A stretch of 64,000 bases of DNA from Pedobacter borealis DSM 19626. Lineage in GTDB: Bacteria > Bacteroidota > Bacteroidia > Sphingobacteriales > Sphingobacteriaceae. The stretch covers positions 31,995 to 95,994 of the forward strand of contig NZ_JAUG01000029.1 of NCBI RefSeq assembly GCF_000708285.2, in the 5' to 3' direction. The first letter of the stretch is position 1; every line of letters starts with the position of its first letter. Below, one piece after another: positions 10,101 to 19,684 of this stretch. The position numbers and the translations under genes were made by a program. The notes below the pieces were generated by a model. The model saw only the letters and a list, made by a program, of their open reading frames with translations. It had not been told where the DNA came from and did no database searches.

Positions 10101-11078
10101 GTTATCTTTCTGACTTTCTTTGTAACGTTTACCATCTTCAAATAAAGTTCCCTTTTCGTCTTCTTTCCAAAAATCGCGGTTGTAAGCGTTTAAATGTCCC
10201 TGGTAGAAACCAAATTTTGGTAACAAAATCGGATTTCCGGTAAGTTGATAAAAATCGTTCAATAAGGGTACTGCACCATCGTTAATCATAAAAAAAGCAT
10301 CCAGGTAATCGGTTTCATGTGCCAATTTTACCAATCCTTTTTCTTTAGCACCAAAATTGTAATTTCCTTTACTGAAGGTATACCACATTACAGCATAACC
10401 GTTGGTAGACCAATAATAAGGTGTTGGTGAAGCTACTCCCCCATCTGTCCAGCTGTTTTGGTTTTCGATAGAAATGGCTCTTCCCTTGTGAGAGAAACGG
10501 CCGTTCTGTACGCCGCCACCATAAAAATACTCCTGTGGATTTTCTTTCAAACTAAGGGTTACTTTCTCTTTTTCGAACTGAATCGGTGCTAATTCTTCAA
10601 CAGCCACAGCTTGTGTAGCAAGGTTGATAATTTTGATCAGGGAAGTATTTTTATCGAAAAGAACGGTAATCTTACCGGTAGATATGAACAGTTGATTATT
10701 CTCATCTTTAATATCCAGTTTTGAAACTGGTCGACGTGGATTTTCCACTAAAATTTTGGCTTCTGGTTTTGCCTCCGGATCGCGTATAAAACCTCCTGTA
10801 GGGTCTTCGAAAAGACGGAAAATATGATCGCCGTAAAAATCTAATGTTAAACGTTGATTATCAGAAAGCAACAATTCTACTGTGGTGGTATTGATCTTTT
10901 TTGCACTAAGCACTTTGGTAACTTTTTCTGCTACCTGATTGGTTTTCTGAGCAGCTGGTTGAGCAGAAACAAAAAACGAAGCGGTAACTAAAAAAAAGGT
11001 AAATGCCAAAACAATGCTTTTAGGTTGATTTTTGGGGTTGGTTATTTTAAAGTTTTTTAAGAAATAATGCGGGGTCAT
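7188..11078 (-). CDS. Secreted GH31 glycosidase with FN3, F5/8C, dockerin-like and cohesin-like domains
   Basis: A 1296-residue exported glycoside hydrolase family 31 enzyme (alpha-glucosidase or alpha-xylosidase class). The N-terminus has a signal sequence ending near FFVSAQ. The catalytic TIM barrel carries the likely nucleophile Asp in RVLKTDVAW (about residue 431) and the likely acid/base Asp in GIWSGDQTGG (about 484). The C-terminal half has a fibronectin type III domain (about 870-955), a discoidin/F5-8C carbohydrate-binding-like domain (about 957-1095), a dockerin-like pair of EF-hand-type loops (GDINNDRLIDKND and GDINKNNLIDAYD, about 1100-1160), and a cohesin-like beta domain to the end. 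It heads the PUL upstream of the HTCS gene and should act in the periplasm or at the surface. The exact glycosidic linkage cannot be told from sequence alone. Confidence 0.93.
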   Translation of the reverse strand: MTPHYFLKNFKITNPKNQPKSIVLAFTFFLVTASFFVSAQPAAQKTNQVAEKVTKVLSAKKINTTTVELLLSDNQRLTLDFYGDHIFRLFEDPTGGFIRDPEAKPEAKILVENPRRPVSKLDIKDENNQLFISTGKITVLFDKNTSLIKIINLATQAVAVEELAPIQFEKEKVTLSLKENPQEYFYGGGVQNGRFSHKGRAISIENQNSWTDGGVASPTPYYWSTNGYAVMWYTFSKGNYNFGAKEKGLVKLAHETDYLDAFFMINDGAVPLLNDFYQLTGNPILLPKFGFYQGHLNAYNRDFWKEDEKGTLFEDGKRYKESQKDNGGIKESLNGEKNNYQFSARAVIDRYKKHDMPLGWVLPNDGYGAGYGQTETLDGNIQNLKSFGDYARKNGVEIGLWTQSDLHPKAEVSPLLQRDIIKEARDAGVRVLKTDVAWVGAGYSFGLNGVADVAQIMPYYGNSSRPFIISLDGWAGTQRYAGIWSGDQTGGVWEYIRFHIPTYLGSGLSGQPNITSDMDGIFGGKNLTINTRDFQWKTFTPMELNMDGWGANEKYPHALGEPVASINRNYLKLKSELIPYTYSVAREAVTGLPIIRAMFLEYPNAYTKGTSTQYQYLYGPSFLVAPIYQATKSDEKGNDIRNGIYLPEGTWIDYFTGEKYTGNSILNSFDSPLWKLPVFVKNGAIIPMTNPNNNVSEINKTNRIYELYPFGKTSFTEYDDDGATEAYKLGKGASTLIESALDQKNNALVTIHPAKGDFDSFVKEKTTEFVINVTEKPKRLTAKVGNSKIKLSEVNSKDEFLKQSNVYFYDTAPNLNRFATKGSEFEKVAMVKNPQLLVKLQSTDITINPVTLSIDGFKFEPVDKQRVSTGKLTAPVNARVSDKNREAYTLSPSWSKVSNADFYEIDFNDMHYTTIRDTALLFDGLLAETTYTFKLRAVNKDGYSDWTEIKATTKTNPLEFAIQGIVAETTVENQGGSGINKLFDYDEGNTWHTKWGVKAVPFDMIIDLKSINQLDKFHYLPRTGRGNGILLKGKVFYSNNKESWTEAGAFEWANNDEIKIFNFTAHPAARYLKIAVADGVGGFGSGRELYVFKVPGTESYLPGDINNDRLIDKNDLTSYINYTGLRKGDADFEGYISNGDINKNNLIDAYDISVVATQLEGGIKNAKIDKVAGKLEMSTAKQAYNKDEIIEIKVKGINLKSVNALSFALPYNAQDYDFVSIQPLNTKQMDNLTNDRLHTSGAKVLYPTFVNIGNKDALNETADLFILKLKAKRKLQFMLKISEGILVDKNLNSVKF

Positions 11079-11244
11079 TAAATTTTGATTTGGTTATGTG
11101 TTTTATGTTAAGCAAGCTGATAATTTTAGTTGCTATGGGATAAAGTTAACAAACACATTAAAGGAACTGGTGCGTTTTTAGGCACAAAAACCGCGCAATC
11201 GTTTGCCTATCTAATTTTTTACCAGAGATGGTGTGATGTTTTTT

Positions 11245-11825
11245 CTATCATTAAGAAATTAAGGGCATTAAGGTCGTAGAAGATCGATTTTATAGAAAAG
11301 ATTCAGCGGTCGTCCTCCTGAACTTGTTTCAGAATCTAAAATTGCGTCATTCTGAACTTCTGAATCTTTCTGGTTAGCTTTCTTGCCACGGAAGCACAGA
11401 TTTGCACGGAATTTAAGTTACCCTTCGCTTTTAGCTTTAGTCTTTCCTACCATTAAGCAGTTAAGAACATTAAGATTTTCATAGCTCAAATCCTGCGATC
11501 GTCCTCCTGAACTTGTTTCAGGATCTAAAATTGAGTCATTCTAAATTTACTTCAGAATCTTTCTGGTTAGCTTTCTTGCCACGGAAGCACAGATTTGCAC
11601 GGAATTTAAGTTACCCTTCGCTTTCAGCTTTAGTCTTTCCTACCATTAAGCAGTTAAGAACATTAAGTTTTCATGGCTCGCTCCCAGCGGTCGTCCTCCT
11701 GAACTTGTTTCAGAATCTAAAATTGCGTCATTCTGAACTTCTGAATCTTTCTGGTTAGCTTTCTTGCCACGGAAGTACAGATTTGCACGGAATTTAATTT
11801 TGCTTTGAGCTTTAAGCTTTTACCT
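11245..11825. repeat. Three tandem copies of a ~190-200 bp intergenic unit
   Basis: The gap between the NIPSNAP and GH31 genes (11079-11828) holds no credible gene. The landmark CGTCCTCCTGAACTTGTTTC recurs at 11311, 11500 and 11692, and the landmark beginning CTACCATTAAG recurs near 11245 (diverged), 11447 and 11640. Each unit also contains GGTTAGCTTTCTTGCCACGG. Short ORFs within it are products of the repeat. Confidence 0.9.
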
Positions 11826-11828
11826 TTC

Positions 11829-12617
11829 TTAAAAATCTGAATAGTCTGTTGGGTAAACAAATTTAGTGTCGTTTTTAGAAACATTGTGCTGATACGCTGG
11901 CATTGCATAAAGCTTTTTCCAATATTCATCTGCCGAGAAAGCCTTCCAGTGTGCGTCTCTATCTGCTTTATTTTCAAAAGTGGTTAAATACATCAGGTTA
12001 GGCATGCGGCTACCGGCGATTACTTCTCCATAAAATACTGCATTAAAATTGAGCCTTTTAAACAACCCGATTTCATCGCCCTTATTAAACATTTCAACTT
12101 TATTCTGAAAATACTTCTCGGTAGGTGCCTCGTAACTTCTTAATTCGTACACCCGTTCTTTCATCGGCGATTTTAGATTAGGCAGCATAAAATGAGGAGC
12201 ATTCTCAAAAGCCTTTAAAACAATAGATTCTAATCGCTCGTAAGGAGCCTCGGTATAAGTTGCATCAAGGTAAGTTTTACCGTCAACAACATATTGCTTA
12301 TCTTTGGCTAACTTTTCATCCAGCTCCAGAACGCCATTGAATGATTTCAAAGGAATAAATACATAAATAAGCTTTTCTATAACCACAGCCTGATCGCCTA
12401 TAATGGGTTTAAACACGCCCACTTTTGCAATTCCATTACGGTGCAATGCGGGTAAATATGCCTTCTGCAGGTAATCATCTACTGTTTTTTCCTGAGCATC
12501 GGTTTTTAAATGGTAAATTTTGATCTGATAGAAATCTATCTTCGATGCTTTGGCAGCGAATCCGCTAGCTAACAGTACGAATAAAAACAGATAGTATATT
12601 TTAATTTTTGGCAACAT
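11829..12617 (-). CDS. NIPSNAP-family exported protein
   Basis: 262 residues from the ATG at 12617. That start is preferred over one 23 codons upstream because it opens directly with a signal peptide (MLPKIKIYYLFLFVLLASG). Two ferredoxin-like NIPSNAP repeats follow: FYQIKIYHLKT near residue 28, and the more typical VYELRSYEAPTEKYFQNKVE with AGSRMPNLMYLTTF and DAHWKAFSADEYWKKL in the C-terminal half. NIPSNAP proteins are widespread with no settled biochemical role. It lies about 86 nt downstream of the S9 peptidase gene on the same strand and may be the last gene of that transcript. Confidence 0.88.
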   Translation of the reverse strand: MLPKIKIYYLFLFVLLASGFAAKASKIDFYQIKIYHLKTDAQEKTVDDYLQKAYLPALHRNGIAKVGVFKPIIGDQAVVIEKLIYVFIPLKSFNGVLELDEKLAKDKQYVVDGKTYLDATYTEAPYERLESIVLKAFENAPHFMLPNLKSPMKERVYELRSYEAPTEKYFQNKVEMFNKGDEIGLFKRLNFNAVFYGEVIAGSRMPNLMYLTTFENKADRDAHWKAFSADEYWKKLYAMPAYQHNVSKNDTKFVYPTDYSDF

Positions 12618-12703
12618 GGTTAATGGGATGATTAGTGCAATGTACCAAAGTAACAATTTATTTTGAATGATTGAACCAATGACCAATGAACCAGTAAACC
12701 AAT

Positions 12704-14998
12704 CTATTTTGAAAGGTTCGGATTTGGTGGTTCGGCATGCAATAAATGTTTTACAAAGAAGTCGCGTTTACGCCTCCGTCCGTAAATACCACCATCGCTA
12801 TGACCCATACCCGGAATGCTTAATATATCAAAGTCTTTATTTGCTTTGATCAATGCATCGGCGAGTCGGTAGGTCGATTCTGGGGGTACATTTTCATCCG
12901 CTTCACCAACAATTAAAAATAAATTACCCTGTAATTTTGGTGCATTGGTAATGTTAGATTGTTCTCCATAGTGCGGCCCTACAGGATAGCCCATCCATTG
13001 TTCGTTCCACCATTGTTTATCGATGCGGTTATCGTGACAACCACACGCAGAAACCGCAGCTTTATAAAACTCGGGATGAAATAACAGTGCACCAGTTGAA
13101 CTTTGCCCACCCGCCGAAGTACCATAGATACCCACTCTTGAAATATCAGCATTTGGATATTTCGCCGCCATGGATTTCATCCACAATATCCGGTCAGGGA
13201 AACCTGCATCGGCTATATTTTTCCAGCATACATCATGAAAAGCTTTAGACCGGTTGGCAGTACCCATTCCATCAATCTGTACTACGATAAAACCTAATTC
13301 GGCAATGCTCTGCATTTCACTGGCAGGTAAGAAACTTTTGGGCACAAAACTATCATGAGGACCTGCGTAAATATTTTCGATAACAGGATAAGTTTTGTTC
13401 GGATCCATTTTTGAAGGGAAGCAAACAATGCCCCAAATATCGGTTATACCATCTCTTCCTTTAGCCACAAAAACTTCGGGTAGTTTAACTCCTGTAGCTA
13501 AATAAATAGCTGTTTGGCCATGTTCAATTTCGCTTATTTTTTTGGTGTTCGCAGTTAACCTTAACTCGCTAACAGGCGGTACATTTACCTGAGCGTAAGT
13601 ATCGATATAATATTTGCGGTCAGGAGAAAAACTGAGGATATGATTACCTTTTTCTGGCGTAAGATTCACCAGTCCCTTTCCATCGAACCCGATCCTGTAA
13701 TAATGGATAAAATAAGGATCTTCACCAGCATTCATTCCATTTGCCCGGAACCAAATCTGGCGTTTAACCACATCTACACTATCGATATCCCTAACTACCC
13801 AATTGCCTTTGGTAACCAGCGTCTGTTTTCCCGTGATGCCATTAACCAGATAAAGGTGTTGCCATCCATCCTGCTCACTGGTCCACAATATTTCATTTGT
13901 TTTAGGTAAGTAATGGGTATAAATGCGCCGCTCATAAATGAAGGTTTTTGTTTTTTCGTCGATAATGTTTTTGGTTTTTCCGGTTAAAACATCTACTTCA
14001 ATTACCCTAAAACGTTGATGGCCGCGATCTACTTTCTCGTAGGTATAATACCTGCTGTTATTATCGCGCCAATGCAATTCTGGTGCACCAAAGAAATCTA
14101 TCGGTTCTGCATCTACTTTAATGGCAGTTTTAGCTGTTACATTAAAAACATAGGGCTGATAAGCGGTAAAATCGTCACCAGGCTGCGCATACTCTCTCGA
14201 TTTTAATTCACCACGGGTAGTGCCAGGAACCGAACTTAATACATAATGTACTTTTTTAGTCTCTTTCGGATCGATTTTATAGGCAACAATATTTTTTCCA
14301 TCGGGCGACCATGCAAATTCGCCATAAGGTTTATCGGCATTACCATCGGTACTCAGCTGGGTTTCTGCTTTGGTAGCTAGATCAACCACAAATATATTTC
14401 CGCCCTTTATGAAGATTTCATTTTTACCATCAGGCGATTTTCTGGTTTCACGGTTCCGTTGCCAGCGCGACCTGCTTTGCTGCAAAGGTTTTTTGGCATT
14501 GTAACGATAAATTAGAGTGTCTTTGGTATCCGCTAAACTGTAATCGCTCAAGTTTAATTCATACCATTTATCCTGTATTTTTAGTTTTGCTGTATTGCCC
14601 TGATCGGCGAAATACAATTCAGCAAACTGAAGTTTTAATGGATTCTGCTTTTTACCCGTTACCTTTTCTATATTTTCAGCCAGTTTATCGCTATCAAATG
14701 CCGCTTTACGTTTACCTATTGCAGCATCTACATAATAATACTCCCATGTTCTGTTAGGAAGGTTCTTTTTATACCAAAATGCACTGCCATCTTTTTTCCA
14801 AAAGGGAATAAGATCGTTGTTGGTTGGGATATTGCGTAATGCGGTATCCAGCTTAGTAGATAATTGGTAAGCATTTGCCACTTCAGCAGCACTTGGTGCA
14901 TAGGGCTGCAAACCCGCTTGCTGTGCCAGCAGCTGAGAGGAAACAAAACTTAATAAGATGATCGCTATTGCTTTTTTAGCGCTTGGATAAGTGGTCAT
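12704..14998 (-). CDS. S9-family peptidase (prolyl oligopeptidase / DPP IV type), exported
   Basis: 764 residues with an N-terminal signal sequence (LLSFVSSQLLAQ), a beta-propeller DPP IV N-terminal domain (WSPDGKNI, FSPDRKYY) and a C-terminal alpha/beta hydrolase. The catalytic triad is visible: Ser in YGTSAGGQ (about residue 627), Asp in VGEADENVPPES, and His in GMGHSDGG. Family S9 enzymes remove dipeptides or cleave after proline in oligopeptides. It sits in a same-strand run with an amino acid permease and a DUF885 hydrolase, close to the hydroxyproline operon, so a role in periplasmic processing of proline-containing peptides is likely but inferred. Confidence 0.93.
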   Translation of the reverse strand: MTTYPSAKKAIAIILLSFVSSQLLAQQAGLQPYAPSAAEVANAYQLSTKLDTALRNIPTNNDLIPFWKKDGSAFWYKKNLPNRTWEYYYVDAAIGKRKAAFDSDKLAENIEKVTGKKQNPLKLQFAELYFADQGNTAKLKIQDKWYELNLSDYSLADTKDTLIYRYNAKKPLQQSRSRWQRNRETRKSPDGKNEIFIKGGNIFVVDLATKAETQLSTDGNADKPYGEFAWSPDGKNIVAYKIDPKETKKVHYVLSSVPGTTRGELKSREYAQPGDDFTAYQPYVFNVTAKTAIKVDAEPIDFFGAPELHWRDNNSRYYTYEKVDRGHQRFRVIEVDVLTGKTKNIIDEKTKTFIYERRIYTHYLPKTNEILWTSEQDGWQHLYLVNGITGKQTLVTKGNWVVRDIDSVDVVKRQIWFRANGMNAGEDPYFIHYYRIGFDGKGLVNLTPEKGNHILSFSPDRKYYIDTYAQVNVPPVSELRLTANTKKISEIEHGQTAIYLATGVKLPEVFVAKGRDGITDIWGIVCFPSKMDPNKTYPVIENIYAGPHDSFVPKSFLPASEMQSIAELGFIVVQIDGMGTANRSKAFHDVCWKNIADAGFPDRILWMKSMAAKYPNADISRVGIYGTSAGGQSSTGALLFHPEFYKAAVSACGCHDNRIDKQWWNEQWMGYPVGPHYGEQSNITNAPKLQGNLFLIVGEADENVPPESTYRLADALIKANKDFDILSIPGMGHSDGGIYGRRRKRDFFVKHLLHAEPPNPNLSK

Positions 14999-15074
14999 TA
15001 CAGATTTTTTGTGGTAAATATAATGTTACGGTTTTTCAGATTTCCTTTAGATTTTGATGAATAACATCAATATT

Positions 15075-16523
15075 TTAACCGTTCACATCAACCGCTTCTT
15101 TTGCTTTCAAATCCTGGCGGGCAATACTTCCTTTAATCAGATAATAAACCGGTATACCAATTAAAGTGATGATTAATCCAGGCCAGGTAAATTTAGGTTT
15201 AAAAATAATCAGCAAGATACAAAAAGCCAGTCCCATCACCATATAGATGATCGGCAGCACAGGGTAGCCAAAAGCTTTGTATGGCCGCTCGGCATCAGGT
15301 CGTTTTTTACGAAGGATAAAAATTCCGAAAATGGTGAGCATATAAAACATCACCACCACAAACGAGATCATATCCAACAGATCGCCGTATTTTCCGCTGA
15401 TACACCATAAACAAGCAAAAACACACTGAATCCATAATCCAAAACCAGGAACTGCATTTTTGTTGAGTGTACCTACTTTTTTAAAGAAAAGCCCGTCTTT
15501 GGCCATTGAGTAATACACCCTGGCACCAGCCATAATTAAACCGTTGTTACAGCCGAAAGTTGAAACCATAATCATTAATGCAATAATGATGGTACCGGCT
15601 GTACCGAAGATATGATTGGCAGCAGAAACTGCAACCCGATCTTTATCAGCATAGGCGATATCATGTAATGAAAGTACCCCGGTATACATCACATTCGTAA
15701 GGATATAGAGTACTGTTACGATAATGGTTCCTAGGGCTAAACTCAAGCCAATATTGCGTGCAGGGTTTTTAATTTCGCCCGCAATAAAGGTAACGTTGTG
15801 CCAGGAGTCGCTACTAAATATCGAACCCACCATCGCCGCCGCAATGGCACCGAAAGCCGCCAAAGTGGTGTAAGAGCCGATATTTCCATTGGCAGAGAGC
15901 GGTCCTAAAACCCACATATTTTCCCAGTTGGTTTTCCAGATTCCTTTATCTAAAAAGAAAAGTCCAAATGCGATAAGACCAAACAGACTTAGCAATTTGG
16001 CCACTGTAAAGGTGGTTTGGATCACTTTACCGCCATTTACCCCCCTATTGTTAATATAGGTGAGTAATATAATCACCCCAATGGCCAATAGTTGAGCGGG
16101 CGAGATGGTAAAGAAACCTAAATCGATGGCTACTAAATCTTCACTTAGTGCAGGCACGAGATATGCGGTAAACTTGGCAAATGCCACGCCTACTGCGGCA
16201 ATAGTTGCCGTTTGGATTACCGTAAAAAAACTCCAGCCATATAAAAAACTGATCAGCGGATTATATGCCTCCTTCAAATAAATGTATTGTCCGCCTGCTT
16301 TTGGGAACATGGCACTTAATTCGCCATAACTCAATGCAGCAGTAAGCGTCATAAAACCTGTAATTAGCCAAACCACTAACAGCCAGCCAGAACTGCCTAC
16401 ATTCCGGGTAATATCGGCACTTACAATAAAAATACCTGAGCCGATCATACTTCCGGCTACAAGCATTGTTGCATCCATCAATTTAAGTGAGGGTTTAAAT
16501 TGTGTGGTTTCTTTTTCAATCAT
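15075..16523 (-). CDS. APC-superfamily amino acid permease
   Basis: 482 residues with about twelve hydrophobic helices. The unwound substrate-binding segment of helix 1 is recognisable (GSMIGSGIFIVSADI near residues 24-38), as are the APC features GGQYIYLKEAY and FSSDSWHNVTFIAGEIKNP. It belongs to the amino acid/polyamine/organocation superfamily and should be an inner-membrane importer or exchanger. The gaps to the S9 peptidase (76 nt) and DUF885 gene (44 nt) suggest co-transcription. Substrate is unknown; the neighbourhood makes proline, hydroxyproline or small peptidase products plausible. Confidence 0.93.
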   Translation of the reverse strand: MIEKETTQFKPSLKLMDATMLVAGSMIGSGIFIVSADITRNVGSSGWLLVVWLITGFMTLTAALSYGELSAMFPKAGGQYIYLKEAYNPLISFLYGWSFFTVIQTATIAAVGVAFAKFTAYLVPALSEDLVAIDLGFFTISPAQLLAIGVIILLTYINNRGVNGGKVIQTTFTVAKLLSLFGLIAFGLFFLDKGIWKTNWENMWVLGPLSANGNIGSYTTLAAFGAIAAAMVGSIFSSDSWHNVTFIAGEIKNPARNIGLSLALGTIIVTVLYILTNVMYTGVLSLHDIAYADKDRVAVSAANHIFGTAGTIIIALMIMVSTFGCNNGLIMAGARVYYSMAKDGLFFKKVGTLNKNAVPGFGLWIQCVFACLWCISGKYGDLLDMISFVVVMFYMLTIFGIFILRKKRPDAERPYKAFGYPVLPIIYMVMGLAFCILLIIFKPKFTWPGLIITLIGIPVYYLIKGSIARQDLKAKEAVDVNG

Positions 16524-16567
16524 GTGTTCTGTTGCTTGGTGGTTCTAAATGGTTTGATGAGTTTTAC

Positions 16568-18349
16568 TTATTTAAGTTGGCCGTAAAAATGCCAAGAGCT
16601 AGAGAAATCGCGTGTTAAGGGCTGATTGGTTAAAGTAGCCCTGATCATCTCGACAGGAATTAAGTTTTCTTTAATTACCGCATCGTGAAAAACTTTAAAG
16701 CTCATCTTACCGCTATCAACCAGTTCTTTTTTCAGCGCAAAAAGCTGAAGACCACCAGTAAGGTAAGCTACCTGGTACAAAGGACTATAATCGCCTTTGA
16801 AAGATCTTCGTACTTCGCCTTCTGCATTGGCGCGTTCGTGTCCTACCCGGTCGACCAGAAAATCGACACACTGTTGAGGGGTCCACTTGCCCAGATGAAA
16901 GTTTAGCGAAAAAAGAATCCTCGCGCAACGGTGCATCCGCCAGAAAAGCATGCCCATTTTTTCTTCGGGAGTTTTGGCAAAGCCTTTATCGTAAAGTAAA
17001 AGTTCCCAGTACAAAGGCCAGCCTTCTACACTAAAAGGTGTTTTAAATGGATCGCGATAGCTTTTATAACGGTTATTGATAAAATATTGATAATGATGGC
17101 CGGGCAAGAGTTCGTGCTGCACGGTTCCCCTCGAAAAATAAGGGTTGTTACCCCGCATACTCATTAACTTATCATCTTCTTCCATCGAATTTGTTGGATA
17201 AGAAATACTAATTTCGCGCCCACCGGTAAAAAATGGATTTACCAATTGGCGTTCGGCCGACATCATGACCATACCCCAGGTTTCTTCAGCAAGCACCGGA
17301 ATATTGATCAGATCGTTGGCTTTTATAAAGCTTAAGGCATCATCCTGCAGTTTTACAATCAACTCTGGCTGTTTACCTAAGGGTACGTAGCTGTTCTTGA
17401 TTTTTTCCTGAGCTTTTTTCCAGTCTTTACCGAAGCCCATAGCTGCTGAAGCTTTTAAAAGTTCTTCGTCGCAAAACTTAAATTCTTTTTCGGCAAGCTG
17501 AATCAGTTCTTCTGGTGTATAAGGAATAAGCTCTGCATTTAATTGCCTGATCAGTTCTTCCCTTCCGATGGGATTTCCTTTAATTTCTGGTTTGTTTGAT
17601 TTTACAGCAGCTACAGGATCTCCTTTATCGTTAAAAAACTTGGCGTAATTGGTCAAAGCGAAATCTAACCTTTCGTAAGGTCTAGGTGCCCACCAGGTAA
17701 AACCAGGTTCATAATCCATATAAAACTGATAAAAACCTTTTAAACGGTGTTTTAAACTCAAAGTTATGGCCGTTGCCATTTTAAGCTGATCGGGTTTGAG
17801 GCTTGCTTGCTTAGCGAAATTTTGGCTCAGGGTATCAATCTGCTTCGCGATTTCGGTCATCTGGACAGCCAGTAACGATCCTTCTTTATAAGTACCCCTT
17901 CTTCTTAGTTTTTCGAGTGCATAAATCGCATCGGCGAAGGTGAAATATTTAGACAGGGCATTATACTCTGTTTCCTCTTTACCTAAGAGCCAAACAGAAG
18001 ATTCTATCTGTTTTTTAAGGAGGATATAATCTACTTTGCCATAAATACTAAAGCCTTCAAATTTGGCCGATTTTAACTTGGTTAAATAATCTTTGTTGAT
18101 GTCTTGCAGGCGTTTTCTTTGTTCCGGGCTTTTAAAAGTAGTCATCGGAAAAGAATAAGTACCCCCTGCAGAATAAGGATAATAGAAATCATTGATGGCA
18201 TCTACATCCCTTTGGTAGCCTACTATCAGCGTGCCCATTTCGCTGGTTTGTTCGTACAAACTTTCGTTTGAAGTTTGGGCTAATACAAAAGTACCTGATA
18301 ACAGGCTTACCATTAACAAGAGGGCAAAAAACTTCAATTTGTTTTGCAT
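16568..18349 (-). CDS. DUF885-family exported metallohydrolase
   Basis: 593 residues with a signal peptide (FFALLLMVSLLSGTFVLAQ). The DUF885 hallmark is present: HELLPGHHYQYFINNR near residue 406, a zinc-binding HExxxH-type motif, followed by EGWPLYWELLLYDKGF, which supplies a further Glu. Members resemble M32/M3-like metallopeptidases and are often annotated as carboxypeptidase-like, but few have been characterised. It lies between the AraC regulator and the permease on the same strand and probably acts on peptides in the periplasm. Confidence 0.9.
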   Translation of the reverse strand: MQNKLKFFALLLMVSLLSGTFVLAQTSNESLYEQTSEMGTLIVGYQRDVDAINDFYYPYSAGGTYSFPMTTFKSPEQRKRLQDINKDYLTKLKSAKFEGFSIYGKVDYILLKKQIESSVWLLGKEETEYNALSKYFTFADAIYALEKLRRRGTYKEGSLLAVQMTEIAKQIDTLSQNFAKQASLKPDQLKMATAITLSLKHRLKGFYQFYMDYEPGFTWWAPRPYERLDFALTNYAKFFNDKGDPVAAVKSNKPEIKGNPIGREELIRQLNAELIPYTPEELIQLAEKEFKFCDEELLKASAAMGFGKDWKKAQEKIKNSYVPLGKQPELIVKLQDDALSFIKANDLINIPVLAEETWGMVMMSAERQLVNPFFTGGREISISYPTNSMEEDDKLMSMRGNNPYFSRGTVQHELLPGHHYQYFINNRYKSYRDPFKTPFSVEGWPLYWELLLYDKGFAKTPEEKMGMLFWRMHRCARILFSLNFHLGKWTPQQCVDFLVDRVGHERANAEGEVRRSFKGDYSPLYQVAYLTGGLQLFALKKELVDSGKMSFKVFHDAVIKENLIPVEMIRATLTNQPLTRDFSSSWHFYGQLK

Positions 18350-18435
18350 TTAGTTTGGTTAAGTTTGGCGAATAGCATTTGCCTCCATTTGAAAAAATGG
18401 CTAGCTTTTTTAAAAAAAATAAAAGTGTTTTTTGT

Positions 18436-19338
18436 TTAAGCGCCTACGTAGCTTACCCTGCTCACATTATTATAAGTATCTATATATGCTCTTGGCGACT
18501 GGCCAATAATACTTTTAAATACCCGGTTAAAATTGGTAATGCTATTGAAACCAGCTTTATAGGCTACACCTGAAATGCAATCGGCTTTTTCACCCGAAAT
18601 AAGGCTTTTACAGGCATCGTTAATTCTAACTTCGTTTAAAAAGGACACGAAAGTATGTCCGGTATGTTTCTTAAAATACCTACAGAAGGCCTGAGGAGTC
18701 ATAAACGCAGCATTGGCTACATCTTCTAAAGAAATTTGATTGTTGTAGTTTTCAGTGATAAAGTTAATGATCTTGCTCAATCGCATCCCTTCATTTTCGG
18801 TTACGTTAGAAGAATACATATCCGAACATAACGATTCTACATTCTCATTTAAATCCTGGAGGCTGTTAACCAATTTCAAGAAGTTAAACAGCACATCAAC
18901 TCCTGATGCCTGGTGAACATTGAACATTTTGGTTACCATGTTTTTAGTAAATGCAGCAGGAATTTTGAAACCATGTTTGTGTTTAGCCAAAAAACCACTT
19001 GCCATCTTCATTTCGGGAAGATTGAACAAAGCAGCTAAAATACCGTTAGGATTAAAGTAAATAGAACATGCTTTGATTGTTTTATTGTTCTCAGCAGAGA
19101 AATACTCAGGATTGCTTTTAAAAAGATGTGGAAGTTTTGCCCCAATTACAAAAATATCACCCGATCGGAAAGCATGCATGTCATTCCCCGCAATTAACGT
19201 CCCCTCTCCCTTTTCTATGTAAGTAATCTGCCACTCATCATGTCGGTGCAGATACTGGTAAAAATATGGAAGTTCAATATGTTCCGATATCACACTCTTG
19301 TCATCGGGAACAAGCATGGTAAATGGTAATACTTTCAT
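18436..19338 (-). CDS. AraC-family transcriptional regulator with cupin sensor domain
   Basis: 300 residues. The N-terminal half is cupin-like (EWQITYIEKGEGTLIAGNDM and RSGDIFVIGAKLPHLF), and the C-terminal 100 residues form the paired AraC helix-turn-helix (SLEDVANAAFMTPQAFCRYF, then the second helix SGVAYKAGFNSITNFNRVFK). It precedes the DUF885-permease-peptidase run by 86 nt and lies downstream of the hydroxyproline operon across a repeat-filled gap. It could control either set of genes. Confidence 0.93.
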   Translation of the reverse strand: MKVLPFTMLVPDDKSVISEHIELPYFYQYLHRHDEWQITYIEKGEGTLIAGNDMHAFRSGDIFVIGAKLPHLFKSNPEYFSAENNKTIKACSIYFNPNGILAALFNLPEMKMASGFLAKHKHGFKIPAAFTKNMVTKMFNVHQASGVDVLFNFLKLVNSLQDLNENVESLCSDMYSSNVTENEGMRLSKIINFITENYNNQISLEDVANAAFMTPQAFCRYFKKHTGHTFVSFLNEVRINDACKSLISGEKADCISGVAYKAGFNSITNFNRVFKSIIGQSPRAYIDTYNNVSRVSYVGA

Positions 19339-19684
19339 AATTTTGGTTTAGTTGGTTGAGTTTGATTACGAATTGAATGTATAAATATTAACTCAAATAA
19401 ACCAATAAAACTTAAATAAGGTTAAAATCCTGCTACACTTTGATAATATATGACGGATTTAATGATGAATCCGGCAGCTCGTAAATCACTACATAGTTAG
19501 TTAACCTACTGTAAAGCAAGATCTAAAACGATTAATTCAAACCAGAATCGAACCAAATATACAATGACATGATGTAATTTATAAAAGTTTTAGGCTTTAG
19601 CGTTGAATAACAGATGTCTGAAGACGGGATTACAAATCCCGACTAACGGCAAATTGTGAAGAAACGGAGTTAAATCAAGAATCT

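Noticed and set aside
11513..11977. Small ORFs in the 11.2-11.8 kb gap
   Set aside because: They arise from the tandem repeats or from the antisense/alternative frames of the NIPSNAP gene.
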